From NCBI RefSeq assembly GCF_000968375.1, contig NZ_CP009933.1:5022001-5086000 (forward strand): a stretch of 64,000 nucleotides of DNA, read 5' to 3'. The notes below the pieces were generated by a model that was not told where the DNA came from, searched no databases, and saw only the letters and a program-made list of their open reading frames with translations. The stretch comes from Clostridium scatologenes. GTDB lineage: Bacteria; Bacillota; Clostridia; Clostridiales; Clostridiaceae. A program made the position numbers and the translations under genes. How positions within the stretch are numbered: the stretch's first letter is position 1; each line of letters opens with the position of its first letter. Shown in pieces: positions 33,555 to 41,755 of the stretch.

Positions 33555-33712
33555 TAGCATGTACGTGAAGTGATTCTTAGACTCAGGTGGAGTTTGCTTG
33601 TGAGGAACACTCTCTCCATCTGATGTTTAAAAGAACTTATTCAGGCGCGTAGCAGTGCTTATGCTCAACTTGAAGAAGACGGAGGGTATTAGCAATGGTA
33701 GCGATCGGATAA
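33555..33712 (+). ncRNA. Candidate GC-rich structured non-coding RNA (raiA motif is one possibility)
   Basis: About 155 bases near 47 percent GC stand out in a surround near 25-30 percent, with no credible ORF. TCAGGTGGAG (33583-33592) pairs with CTCCATCTGA (33614-33623), 10 bp with one G-U. TTCAGG (33640-33645) can pair with CTTGAA (33669-33674), enclosing a smaller AGC/GCT hairpin. The purine-rich stretch GACGGAGGGTATTAGC and GGTAGCGATCGG follow. It matches no T-box, SAM, cobalamin, c-di-GMP or THF pattern I know. Clostridia carry an abundant RNA of this size, the raiA motif; identity is a guess. The remaining 33357-33554 shows nothing. Strand is inferred from the downstream gene. Confidence 0.55.
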
Positions 33713-33772
33713 AAATAATTTGTTATAAAAGGGGTTATTTTTGAGAACTTAAGGAAATTAGGATGAAATATA

Positions 33773-33781
33773 TGGTATAAT
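33773..33781 (+). promoter_or_regulatory. Extended -10 promoter for the secreted transglutaminase gene
   Basis: TGGTATAAT fits TG-N-TATAAT and lies 37 bases before the GTG start at 33818. Confidence 0.5.
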
Positions 33782-33817
33782 GTATACAAATTTATATTGC
33801 AAAAGGAAGTGAAATAT

Positions 33818-35350
33818 GTGAAAAGAATTTGGAAGTTAATCACTAGTATGATAGTTATATCTTTAGTTACTTTTGCACCTGTTTTTGTACAAGCACATGA
33901 GGTGAATGATTCCACTGAAGATTCTAGTTATAATATTAAAATAAATAATATTAATGAAAAATATTATAGTGGAAATGTAAGTAGAAAAAATAAAAATCTT
34001 CTTAATGCAGCTGTACAACAGCAAGTAAAACAACCCAATCTTTTATATAGTAATAATTCTTGCAGCACTATAAATCAAATTAAGCAGGTGGCTAAAGATA
34101 ATTATTTAAATAGAAATACAAGTTTTTCCATACATTATACAGGGAATTTCTCAGATTTAAAAGGTATATTAAATGAAGTATTAGACTATATTGATGAATC
34201 TGATGATTATTTGGCAAATTCTATTGTAAGTTCTGAAGTAAGGTATCATGGATATAATCAAGATGTAGATATAGATTTTACTGTAGAATATTTATTAACA
34301 TATGATCAGGAAAATTGGGTAAATCAAAAGGTGAATTCTATACTTCAAAATATAATAAGAGATTCTATGACACAGGATCAAAAGGAAAAAGCTATACATG
34401 ATTACATAGTTGCAAATACTGCTTATGATGAAACTCTTGTAAAACATAGTGCTTATGATGCATTGCATGATGGTACTACAGTATGTCAAGGATATGCACT
34501 TTTAGCATATAAAATGTTAAATGAAGCAGGTATACCAGCTAAAATTGTAGTTGGTATGGTAGATGGAAGTAGTGTGGAAAATCATGCTTGGAATTTAGTA
34601 AATCTTAATGGAAAGTGGTATCAGCTAGATTGTACATGGGATGATCCTGTACCAGATGTTCAAGGAAGAGTAAGATATGATTATTATAATTTAACAGATA
34701 ATCGATTGGCTAAAGATCATGCATGGGATAGATCAAAATATCCAGTTGCTAATACAAGTTATGACTTAAGTATTACTAATGTACCAGTTAAATCTGTAGT
34801 ATTGGACAAACATCAAATAACTTTAAAAGTAGGAGAAACTACATCATTAACTGCAAATGTATTACCAGCTAATGCCTCAGATAACTCAATAATTTGGAAA
34901 TTTGATGCGCAAGGATTAATTTCTTTTGATGGAATAAGCATAAAGGGTTTAAAACCTGGTAAGGTTTATATAAATGCAGTATCAAATGATGGAGCTTTTA
35001 AAGATACTTGTATTGTAACAGTAGTTAATGATACAGAAGTAGATTTTAATAATTCTAGACAGTGGCAGGAAAAGACCGGTATAGACACAAATAAGTCATG
35101 GAAATTAAAATTTACTAAAACTGTAGCTAGTTCTACTGCAAATAAAAACAATATATATGTATTAGATGAATTATATAACAAAGTAGATGTTGATATAAGC
35201 TTTGATGTTACCAAAGATACTTTAGTAGTTAAACCTGCGCAAAGTTATAAATCAGGTAAAGTGTATTATTTAGTGGTAACTACAAATGTTACTTCAGATT
35301 CAGGACAAAAAATATCTAAACCTATTATAATGAAATTTACAATCAAATAG
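33818..35350 (+). CDS. Secreted transglutaminase-like protein with bacterial Ig-like domains
   Basis: A 510-residue exported protein. The signal peptide spans about residues 1-27 (SMIVISLVTFAPVFVQA). The transglutaminase-like core at about 185-300 has the Cys-His-Asp triad: Cys223 in TVCQGYA, His256 in ENHAWNL and Asp271 in LDCTWDDP. A BIG2-type Ig domain (LKVGETTSLTANVLPANAS) spans about 330-405, and a C-terminal SbsA-like Ig domain runs to the end. It probably hydrolyses or cross-links cell-surface peptides. The start is GTG 33818, 6 bases behind AAGGAAGTG, rather than the TTG at 33797. Confidence 0.9.
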   Translation: MKRIWKLITSMIVISLVTFAPVFVQAHEVNDSTEDSSYNIKINNINEKYYSGNVSRKNKNLLNAAVQQQVKQPNLLYSNNSCSTINQIKQVAKDNYLNRNTSFSIHYTGNFSDLKGILNEVLDYIDESDDYLANSIVSSEVRYHGYNQDVDIDFTVEYLLTYDQENWVNQKVNSILQNIIRDSMTQDQKEKAIHDYIVANTAYDETLVKHSAYDALHDGTTVCQGYALLAYKMLNEAGIPAKIVVGMVDGSSVENHAWNLVNLNGKWYQLDCTWDDPVPDVQGRVRYDYYNLTDNRLAKDHAWDRSKYPVANTSYDLSITNVPVKSVVLDKHQITLKVGETTSLTANVLPANASDNSIIWKFDAQGLISFDGISIKGLKPGKVYINAVSNDGAFKDTCIVTVVNDTEVDFNNSRQWQEKTGIDTNKSWKLKFTKTVASSTANKNNIYVLDELYNKVDVDISFDVTKDTLVVKPAQSYKSGKVYYLVVTTNVTSDSGQKISKPIIMKFTIK

Positions 35351-35351
35351 T

Positions 35352-35386
35352 AAAAAATAACAGCTGATTTTTAGCTGTTATTTTTT
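35352..35386 (+). terminator. Intrinsic terminator after the transglutaminase gene
   Basis: AAAAATAACAGCT / AGCTGTTATTTTT perfect inverted repeat with a 7-base loop and T tail, directly after the stop. Confidence 0.9.
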
Positions 35387-35491
35387 ATAATAAAATTTAT
35401 TCTTTTGTAACTAATGGTACAGATTAATCATATAATTAGTATTACTATTTAAATATAAGGAAACACTTATATTGTTAGGAGGTAAGAAGTT

Positions 35492-35836
35492 ATGGAGAAA
35501 CATTTTATAAAGAATATCGATTTTGCAAAACCATTAGAGTTTGAAGGACTTGTAGATTATGAGGAGGGAAGAGTTGTAAGTAGAACTTTAGCTCAAGGAA
35601 AAGCTCTTAGTGTAACTTTATTTGCATTTGATAAAGGTGAAGAAATTAGCTCTCACTCAGCAGGAGGGGATGCTATGGTTTATATTCTTGATGGTGAGTC
35701 TGAAATAACCATAGGCGATGAGAAGTTTAATGTTAAAAAGGGTGAAACTATAGTAATGCCAGCCCATGTACCACATGCACTTTTAGCTGCAGAAAAGTTT
35801 AAAATGCTATTAGTAGTGGTTTTTAGTTTAACATAG
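35492..35836 (+). CDS. Single-domain cupin protein
   Basis: A 114-residue cytoplasmic beta-barrel. The two cupin motifs are visible: SSHSAGGDAMVYILDGESEI (motif 1, with one metal-ligand His and the Glu) and GETIVMPAHVPHALLA (motif 2, with two His). Such small cupins bind metals and may act as isomerases, dioxygenases or sensors; the role here is unknown. AGGAGGT lies before ATG 35492. It stands between a terminator and the riboswitch and is probably monocistronic. Confidence 0.88.
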   Translation: MEKHFIKNIDFAKPLEFEGLVDYEEGRVVSRTLAQGKALSVTLFAFDKGEEISSHSAGGDAMVYILDGESEITIGDEKFNVKKGETIVMPAHVPHALLAAEKFKMLLVVVFSLT

Positions 35837-35973
35837 TAAAAAAATTAATGTAGGTATTTATAAATTGACAAACTACGAATTATTGTTTACTATTATATTA
35901 TTAAATTAAAAAAAACTAAAAAATCATTATTTGATTATGTTTAGAAGTAATGTAATTAAAGATTTTTTAGTAG

Positions 35974-36047
35974 AATCACATAACTGGCGGAAGTGGAGTT
36001 TACCACAGGGAGTGTGATTTATACAAAAAAGTGTCGACCGCCTGGGC
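35974..36047 (+). promoter_or_regulatory. ZTP (pfl motif) riboswitch
   Basis: AATCACA (35974-35980) pairs with TGTGATT (36013-36019) to close the first helix. Inside are the conserved ACTGGCGG and the GTGG/CCAC hairpin followed by AGGGAG. The separate conserved 3' element CGACCGCCTGGGC is at 36035-36047. This is the layout of the pfl motif, which senses ZTP/ZMP, a signal of low 10-formyltetrahydrofolate. It directly precedes pflB. The 3' element is also one arm of the terminator, so ligand binding should prevent termination. Confidence 0.93.
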
Positions 36048-36075
36048 AAACTGTCCAGGCGGTGTTATATTTTTT
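36038..36075 (+). terminator. Expression-platform terminator of the ZTP riboswitch
   Basis: CCGCCTGG / CCAGGCGG perfect stem, followed by TGTTATATTTTTT. The 5' arm overlaps the conserved aptamer element, which explains the switch. Confidence 0.9.
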
Positions 36076-36128
36076 GAAGCTTCCTGGATATGTAAAGAAA
36101 TATTTTAATTAATTAGGGAGGCATTTTT

Positions 36129-38378
36129 ATGGTTATGAAACAATGGCAAGGATTTAAATCAGGTATATGGACAGGAGAAATAGACGTAAGAGAATTCATA
36201 CAAAAGAACTATACAGCATATGAAGGAGATAAAAGTTTTTTAGAAGCACCAACAGAAAAAACGAATAAGCTTTGGAAAGAAGCAGAAGAGTTAATTATAG
36301 AAGAAATTAAAAGAGGAATTATAGATGTTGAAACTAATGAAATTTCAGGTATAAATAATTTTAAACCTGGTTATTTAGACAAGGAAAATGAAGTTATAGT
36401 AGGATTTCAGACAGATGCACCACTAAAGAGAATAATGAATCCTTTTGGTGGAATGAGGATGGTAGAACAATCCTTAGAAGAATATGGGTTTAAGATGAAT
36501 GAAAATATAGAAAATTATTTTAGTAAATATAGAAAAACTCATAATCAAGGAGTGTTTGATGCTTATACAGAAGCTGCAAGAAAAGCAAGAACAGTAGGAC
36601 TTCTTACAGGACTTCCAGATGCTTATGGTAGAGGAAGAATAATAGGTGATTATAGAAGGATAGCACTTTATGGAATAGACTTTTTAACAGCACAGAAGAA
36701 AAAAGATCTAAATGAGCTAGTAGGACCAACTACAGATGAACTTATAAGACTTAGAGAAGAAGTATCAATGCAAATTAGAGCTTTAGGCGAAATAAAAGCT
36801 ATGGCAGCAGCTTATGGCATAGATATATCAAAGCCAGCATCAAATGCGATAGAGGCAGCTCAATTCTTATACTTTGGATATTTGGCAGGGGTAAAAGAAA
36901 ATAATGGAGCAGCAATGTCTATAGGAAGAAATACCACATTCTTAGATATATATATAGAAAGAGATTTGAAAAATGGGGTTCTAACAGAAGCAGAAGCACA
37001 AGAGATAATAGATCAGCTTGTTATAAAGTTAAGGATGGTAAGACATTTAAGAACACCAGAATATAATGATTTATTTGCAGGGGACCCTAACTGGGTAACA
37101 GAATCCATAGGTGGAATTGGAATAAATGGTAAGTCATTAGTTACAAAGACAGCTTATAGATTTTTACACACATTAACTAATTTAGGACCAGCACCAGAAC
37201 CAAATATGACAGTTTTATGGTCAGAAAAACTTCCACAAAACTTCAAAAATTATTGTTCTGAAATGTCCATAAAAACAGACTCACTTCAGTATGAAAATGA
37301 TGATATAATGAGACCAATATATGGAGATGACTATGGTATAGCTTGCTGTGTATCTGCTATGGAAATAGGAAAGAGAATGCAGTTCTTTGGAGCAAGAGCA
37401 AATCTTGCAAAATCATTACTCTATGCAATAAATGGAGGATATGACGAAAAGAAAAAATCTAAAGATGGAAGCTTAATTAAAGTTGTACCAGGTATAGAAA
37501 AAATGAAAGATGAAGTTCTTGATTTTAGTAAGGTAATTAAGAGTTATAACAAGGTTATGGAATATGTAGCTGAATTATATGTAGATACAATGAACACAAT
37601 TCACTACATGCATGATAAATATGCTTATGAAGCAGGACAGATGGCTCTTCATGATACAGCTGTTAAGAGATTTATGGCTTTTGGAATAGCAGGCTTATCA
37701 GTAGCAGCAGATTCATTAAGTGCAATAAAATATGCAAAGGTTAAACCAATAAGAAATGAAGATGGAATAGCTGTGGACTTTGAAATAGAAGGAAACTTCC
37801 CTAAGTATGGAAATGATGATGATAGAGTTGATGATTTAGCAGTGCAGGTAGTTAAGAAATTTTCAAATGAGCTTAAAAAGCATAAAACTTATAGAGATGC
37901 AGAACATTCATTATCAGTGTTAACAATAACATCAAATGTGGTATATGGAAAGAAAACAGGAACAACACCAGATGGAAGAAAAGCAGGTGAGCCACTAGCA
38001 CCAGGAGCAAATCCAATGCATGGAAGAGATGAAAATGGAGCATTAGCATCACTTAATTCAGTGGCAAAAATACCATATAGAACTTACTGTCAAGATGGAG
38101 TATCCAACACATTTTCTATAATACCAGATGCACTTGGAAAAGATGAAGAAAGTAGAATATTAAATCTTGCAAACATGATGGATGGATATTTCTCACAAGG
38201 AGCATTTCATTTGAATGTAAATGTGTTAAATAGAGAAACTTTGGTAGATGCTATGGAAAATCCAGAAAAGTATCCAACACTTACAATAAGAGTGTCAGGC
38301 TATGCAGTTCATTTTAATAGATTAACTAGAGAACAGCAGTTGGAAGTTATAAATAGAACTTTCCATGAAAAAATGTAA
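36129..38378 (+). CDS. pflB: Formate C-acetyltransferase (pyruvate formate-lyase)
   Basis: This glycyl-radical enzyme converts pyruvate and CoA to acetyl-CoA and formate in anaerobes. The 749-residue product matches the family length. The adjacent active-site cysteines Cys406 and Cys407 lie in YGIACCVSAM and the radical Gly724 in RVSGYAVHF. Other matches are FGGMRMV and TPDGRKAGEPLAPGANPMHG. ATG 36129 is 7 bases behind AGGGAGG. The usual partner, the radical-SAM activating enzyme PflA, is not downstream or elsewhere in the window. Expression is expected to depend on the upstream ZTP riboswitch. Confidence 0.96.
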   Translation: MVMKQWQGFKSGIWTGEIDVREFIQKNYTAYEGDKSFLEAPTEKTNKLWKEAEELIIEEIKRGIIDVETNEISGINNFKPGYLDKENEVIVGFQTDAPLKRIMNPFGGMRMVEQSLEEYGFKMNENIENYFSKYRKTHNQGVFDAYTEAARKARTVGLLTGLPDAYGRGRIIGDYRRIALYGIDFLTAQKKKDLNELVGPTTDELIRLREEVSMQIRALGEIKAMAAAYGIDISKPASNAIEAAQFLYFGYLAGVKENNGAAMSIGRNTTFLDIYIERDLKNGVLTEAEAQEIIDQLVIKLRMVRHLRTPEYNDLFAGDPNWVTESIGGIGINGKSLVTKTAYRFLHTLTNLGPAPEPNMTVLWSEKLPQNFKNYCSEMSIKTDSLQYENDDIMRPIYGDDYGIACCVSAMEIGKRMQFFGARANLAKSLLYAINGGYDEKKKSKDGSLIKVVPGIEKMKDEVLDFSKVIKSYNKVMEYVAELYVDTMNTIHYMHDKYAYEAGQMALHDTAVKRFMAFGIAGLSVAADSLSAIKYAKVKPIRNEDGIAVDFEIEGNFPKYGNDDDRVDDLAVQVVKKFSNELKKHKTYRDAEHSLSVLTITSNVVYGKKTGTTPDGRKAGEPLAPGANPMHGRDENGALASLNSVAKIPYRTYCQDGVSNTFSIIPDALGKDEESRILNLANMMDGYFSQGAFHLNVNVLNRETLVDAMENPEKYPTLTIRVSGYAVHFNRLTREQQLEVINRTFHEKM

Positions 38379-38386
38379 TTTTAAAT

Positions 38387-38430
38387 TAAAAAGTAGATTA
38401 AAAGTGTGAAGGCTTTTAATCTACTTTTTT
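38387..38430 (+). terminator. Intrinsic terminator after pflB
   Basis: AAAAAGTAGATTAAAAG / CTTTTAATCTACTTTTT inverted repeat with a 9-base loop, ending in T. Confidence 0.9.
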
Positions 38431-38464
38431 AAAAATATTTATATGTACTAGAATACAAAATATT

Positions 38465-39166
38465 TTAATCAACTAATTTTACACCTAGCTTCGAATAGAA
38501 ACTATAACCTATAGTATCAGATGTAGGAAGAGAATTATCTTTCTGGAATTTATGCACCACAGACTTAAAGTAATCATTATAAATGCCATTGGGCTTAGAA
38601 TTATAATAGCCTCTTGCTTGAAGTATAAACTGAAGCTGATATACATCTGATCCTGTCATTCCAGGTTTTAAAGTTCTGAGGTGATTTCCAAAGTTACCAT
38701 ATGGTCCTCCCCAAACTATGACAGTTGTACCATATGGAATAAATTTATATAATTCTGCCACTTCTGAGTTTTTCATTCGTATACATCCATGGGATGAATT
38801 CCATCCTATTGAATTTGGGAATAATGTGCCATGTATACCGTACTTGCCCCAGGGGACGTTAAAACCCATCCAGTATCCACCAAAGCCATCACCCCAATTG
38901 TCCTTCTTTATGATTTTCCAGGTACCTAAAGGTGAAGGTGTACTATATTTTCCACTTGCAACTTTATAGAGTTTAAATTGAATACCATCTTTAAAAACTA
39001 TTAAATTATTAGAAGAAACATCAACCAGAATTATATAATTACTTTTAGGATTATTTATATTGAAAGCATTTTTATTAGATGATGATTTATATCCACAATA
39101 TATTATTATAGCCTCAACAATTAATATTGAGATCAAAATTATTAGCAATTTTTTAAACTTAGACAT
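38465..39166 (-). CDS. L,D-transpeptidase with C-terminal peptidoglycan-binding domain
   Basis: A 233-residue cell-wall enzyme that forms 3-3 cross-links or attaches proteins to peptidoglycan. It has one N-terminal membrane anchor (about 7-25). The YkuD catalytic domain spans about 45-155, with the motif HGTLFPNSIGWNSSHGCIRM containing catalytic Cys128. A PG_binding_1 domain follows (LKPGMTGSDVYQLQFILQARGY). It acts outside the membrane. AAAGGGGGG precedes the ATG. It is convergent with pflB. Confidence 0.94.
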   Translation of the reverse strand: MSKFKKLLIILISILIVEAIIIYCGYKSSSNKNAFNINNPKSNYIILVDVSSNNLIVFKDGIQFKLYKVASGKYSTPSPLGTWKIIKKDNWGDGFGGYWMGFNVPWGKYGIHGTLFPNSIGWNSSHGCIRMKNSEVAELYKFIPYGTTVIVWGGPYGNFGNHLRTLKPGMTGSDVYQLQFILQARGYYNSKPNGIYNDYFKSVVHKFQKDNSLPTSDTIGYSFYSKLGVKLVD

Positions 39167-39213
39167 AAAAATCCCCCCTTTAATATATTATGAAAGAGGA
39201 GAGATTTAAAGCA

Positions 39214-39807
39214 TTATTTTTTAAATTTATTTTTAGATTTTTTCTTTTTTTCAACGGAATATCCAAATTTGCCTAAAGCTTTTGAATTAAGCGAAAAATA
39301 TTCCCCGTGAGAATAGCATATCAGATTTGCTTTTTCTAAGTGAATTTTGCCATTTTCGTCTAAAAGATTTTCTTCTACATGTATAGCTAATACTTCAGCT
39401 AGAAATAAATCATGACTTCCAAGAGGAGTTATAGATTTAACCTTACACTCTAGAGAGACGGGACACTGTTTTATGCCAGAAACTTTAACTTTTTCACTTT
39501 GTTCTAATGTTAAATTACAGTGTTTTATTTTATCTATATTTTTCCCAGAACGTACACCACAGAAGTCTACAGTTCTGACCATATCTTTAGATGGTAAATT
39601 AACTACAAATTCTCCCGTTTCTTTTATATATTCATAAGAAAGTCTTTCAGGACGTATAGCTGCAGTTATCATAGGAGGTTTAGTACAAGCAGTTCCAATC
39701 CATCCTACAGTAAATACATTTGTTTTTCCTTCTTTATTTTGTGAAGTTATAAGAACTGATGGGACAGGATTCAGCATTGCACTTCCTTTAAAAGATATTT
39801 TAGTCAT
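39214..39807 (-). CDS. Flavin reductase-like (flavoredoxin-type) protein
   Basis: A 197-residue FMN-binding split-barrel protein. Family features are an N-terminal NPVPSVLITSQNKEG strand, TNVFTVGWIGTACTKPPMI, IRPERLSYEYIKETGEFVVNLP-type blocks and DFCGVRSGKNIDKI. These match flavoredoxin/flavin reductase-like proteins that carry electrons or reduce flavins in anaerobes. The C-terminus is Lys-rich (EKKKKSKNKFKK). AAAGGA precedes the ATG. It lies 47 bases upstream of the transpeptidase gene on the same strand. Confidence 0.9.
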   Translation of the reverse strand: MTKISFKGSAMLNPVPSVLITSQNKEGKTNVFTVGWIGTACTKPPMITAAIRPERLSYEYIKETGEFVVNLPSKDMVRTVDFCGVRSGKNIDKIKHCNLTLEQSEKVKVSGIKQCPVSLECKVKSITPLGSHDLFLAEVLAIHVEENLLDENGKIHLEKANLICYSHGEYFSLNSKALGKFGYSVEKKKKSKNKFKK

Positions 39808-39899
39808 AACTAATTCCTTTCTTTACTGTTTGATTAAACTAACATGTTATGTTTATGGTAATATAATTTAATCTATTTGTAAATAATTAATCCATATTC

Positions 39900-39933
39900 A
39901 AAAAATAACCCACAAATGTTGTTACATTTGTGG
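39900..39933 (-). terminator. Hairpin terminator downstream of the helicase gene
   Basis: CCACAAATGT / ACATTTGTGG with a 4-base loop (39910-39933). On the minus strand it is followed by GTTATTTTTTG, so it suits the helicase transcript. A second, longer-range repeat CATGAAAAAAG / CTTTTTTCATG (39946-39998) lies between it and the stop codon. Confidence 0.65.
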
Positions 39934-39998
39934 ATTTATTTTAAACATGAAAAAAGTTCACAATTATAATTTGTTTGAATTAAGGAGCTTTTTTCATG

Positions 39999-41582
39999 TT
40001 ATTTACGAGAATGATTATTTTTGCTTTTAGCAACTTCTATATTAACTCTTCTACCATTTAATCTCTTACCACTGCTTCTGGATAAAACTGCATCCAATAA
40101 ATCTTCAGGTAGATCTATAAATGTGAATTTATCAAATATATCGATGTCTCCAACTTCATTTACATCTATATCAGAAGTTTCTTCTAAGAAATTGAGTATT
40201 TTAACAGGAGTAACTTTATCAATTCTACCTACAGATAAAAATAATCTTACAGGCTTAGTTGATTTTACTGATAAATCTTCATTATAATCAAAATTAAATT
40301 CTCTATCGAAAAGCATTTTCATAAGAGCAGCAGCTACATCAACTAAATTATAATCATCATCTAATCCTGTTGCTACAGGGATAAAATCTTTATAATCATT
40401 TTGCTCTAGAGTATTTTTTACATCCTTTAACATACTGTTATATTTAGCTTCAAAAATTTCATCTAGAGTAGGGATTTCTTTTCTCTTTATTTTACTTTTC
40501 GTAAATTTTTCTAACTGCTTTATCATAATATATTCTCTAGGAGTTACAAGAGAATAAGCAATACCTTCTTTGTTAGCTCTTCCAGTTCTACCAATTCTAT
40601 GCACATAAGACTCCATATCTTGAGGTAGATCATAGTTTATTACATGCGATACATCATCAACATCAATACCTCTAGCAGCAACATCTGTAGCAACTAAAAA
40701 ATCTAAAGTACCTTCTTTAAATTTCCTAAGTGTATTTAATCTTTGATTTTGTCCCATGTCACCATGCATACCTTCAACATTATATCCTCTTCCTTGCATA
40801 GATTCTACAAGTTCATCTACGCCTCTTTTAGTCTTACAAAAGATTATAGCACTAGAAGGTTCATCTATATCTAAGATCCTACATAATGATTCAAAACGAT
40901 CTTTATGTTTTACTTCATAATAATACTGCTTAATTTTTTCAACAGTTAAAGAATTTTTAACTATTTTTATATGCTTTACTTCATTTTTCATGTACTTAGA
41001 AGCAAGTTTTGCTATTTCTTTTGGCATAGTTGCAGAGAAAAGAAGTGTCTGTCTATCCTTGTTTAAGGACTTTATAATCTCTTCTATATCATCTATAAAT
41101 CCCATATTAAGCATTTCGTCAGATTCATCCAAAACTAAGAATTTAACACCACTTAAATCCAAAGTGTTTCTTTTTATGTGGTCTAAAATTCTACCAGGAG
41201 TTCCAACAACAACATCTACGCCTCTTCTTAAGGATTTTATTTGTCTATCAATTGGCTGACCACCATATACAGGAAGTAATTTTGTTCTTTTAAATTTTGC
41301 AATACGAGCTAACTCGTCATTTACTTGTATTGCTAGTTCTCTTGTTGGAGTAAGTATTAAGGCAGATATTTTATCACTAGATTCTATTTGACTTAATACA
41401 GGAGCACCAAAAGCTAAAGTCTTACCTGTACCAGTTTGTGCTTGACCTATCATATCACTACCTGATAAAATAACAGGTATTGCTTCAGCTTGGATTTGAG
41501 AAGGTTCTTCAAAACCCATAGCGTCTATAGCTTGTAAAACCTTTTTATGAAGGTTTAAATCACTAAATTTAATATTTTCCAT
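39999..41582 (-). CDS. DEAD-box-type RNA helicase with C-terminal DbpA-like RNA-binding domain
   Basis: A 527-residue ATP-dependent RNA helicase, likely for ribosome assembly or RNA turnover in the cold. It has the Q motif, motif I AQTGTGKTLAF, Ia PTRELAIQ, motif II as DESD instead of DEAD (LVLDESDEML), motif III FSATMP, motif V ATDVAARGIDV and motif VI HRIGRTGRA. The C-terminal 75 residues form a DbpA-type RNA recognition domain (RLFLSVGRIDKVTPVKILNF), which in the YxiN/DbpA group binds 23S rRNA. AAGAGGA precedes the ATG. It is the last gene of a single-gene transcript. Confidence 0.94.
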   Translation of the reverse strand: MENIKFSDLNLHKKVLQAIDAMGFEEPSQIQAEAIPVILSGSDMIGQAQTGTGKTLAFGAPVLSQIESSDKISALILTPTRELAIQVNDELARIAKFKRTKLLPVYGGQPIDRQIKSLRRGVDVVVGTPGRILDHIKRNTLDLSGVKFLVLDESDEMLNMGFIDDIEEIIKSLNKDRQTLLFSATMPKEIAKLASKYMKNEVKHIKIVKNSLTVEKIKQYYYEVKHKDRFESLCRILDIDEPSSAIIFCKTKRGVDELVESMQGRGYNVEGMHGDMGQNQRLNTLRKFKEGTLDFLVATDVAARGIDVDDVSHVINYDLPQDMESYVHRIGRTGRANKEGIAYSLVTPREYIMIKQLEKFTKSKIKRKEIPTLDEIFEAKYNSMLKDVKNTLEQNDYKDFIPVATGLDDDYNLVDVAAALMKMLFDREFNFDYNEDLSVKSTKPVRLFLSVGRIDKVTPVKILNFLEETSDIDVNEVGDIDIFDKFTFIDLPEDLLDAVLSRSSGKRLNGRRVNIEVAKSKNNHSRK

Positions 41583-41755
41583 TCAAATTCCTCTTTCTTT
41601 TTTATATTACAAAACAAATCTTATCATATCATAGTACCTATATATTAGCAAATGAAATTTTTATTATATTTATTTTATGTAGCTTTTTATTTATTATAAT
41701 ATAAAATATAATATACTTATAAGTTATATTTTACTCAAAGTAAAGGAGATATTTT

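Noticed and set aside
33637..33915. 92-residue minus-strand frame across the structured RNA candidate and the transglutaminase start
   Set aside because: It has no ribosome site, a biased composition and overlaps the promoter and signal peptide of a secure gene. The helices fit an RNA better than a protein.
39946..39998. Perfect CATGAAAAAAG/CTTTTTTCATG arms after the helicase gene as a mobile-element end
   Set aside because: There is no transposase, target duplication or second copy in the window. A-run/T-run arms are easily formed near terminators.
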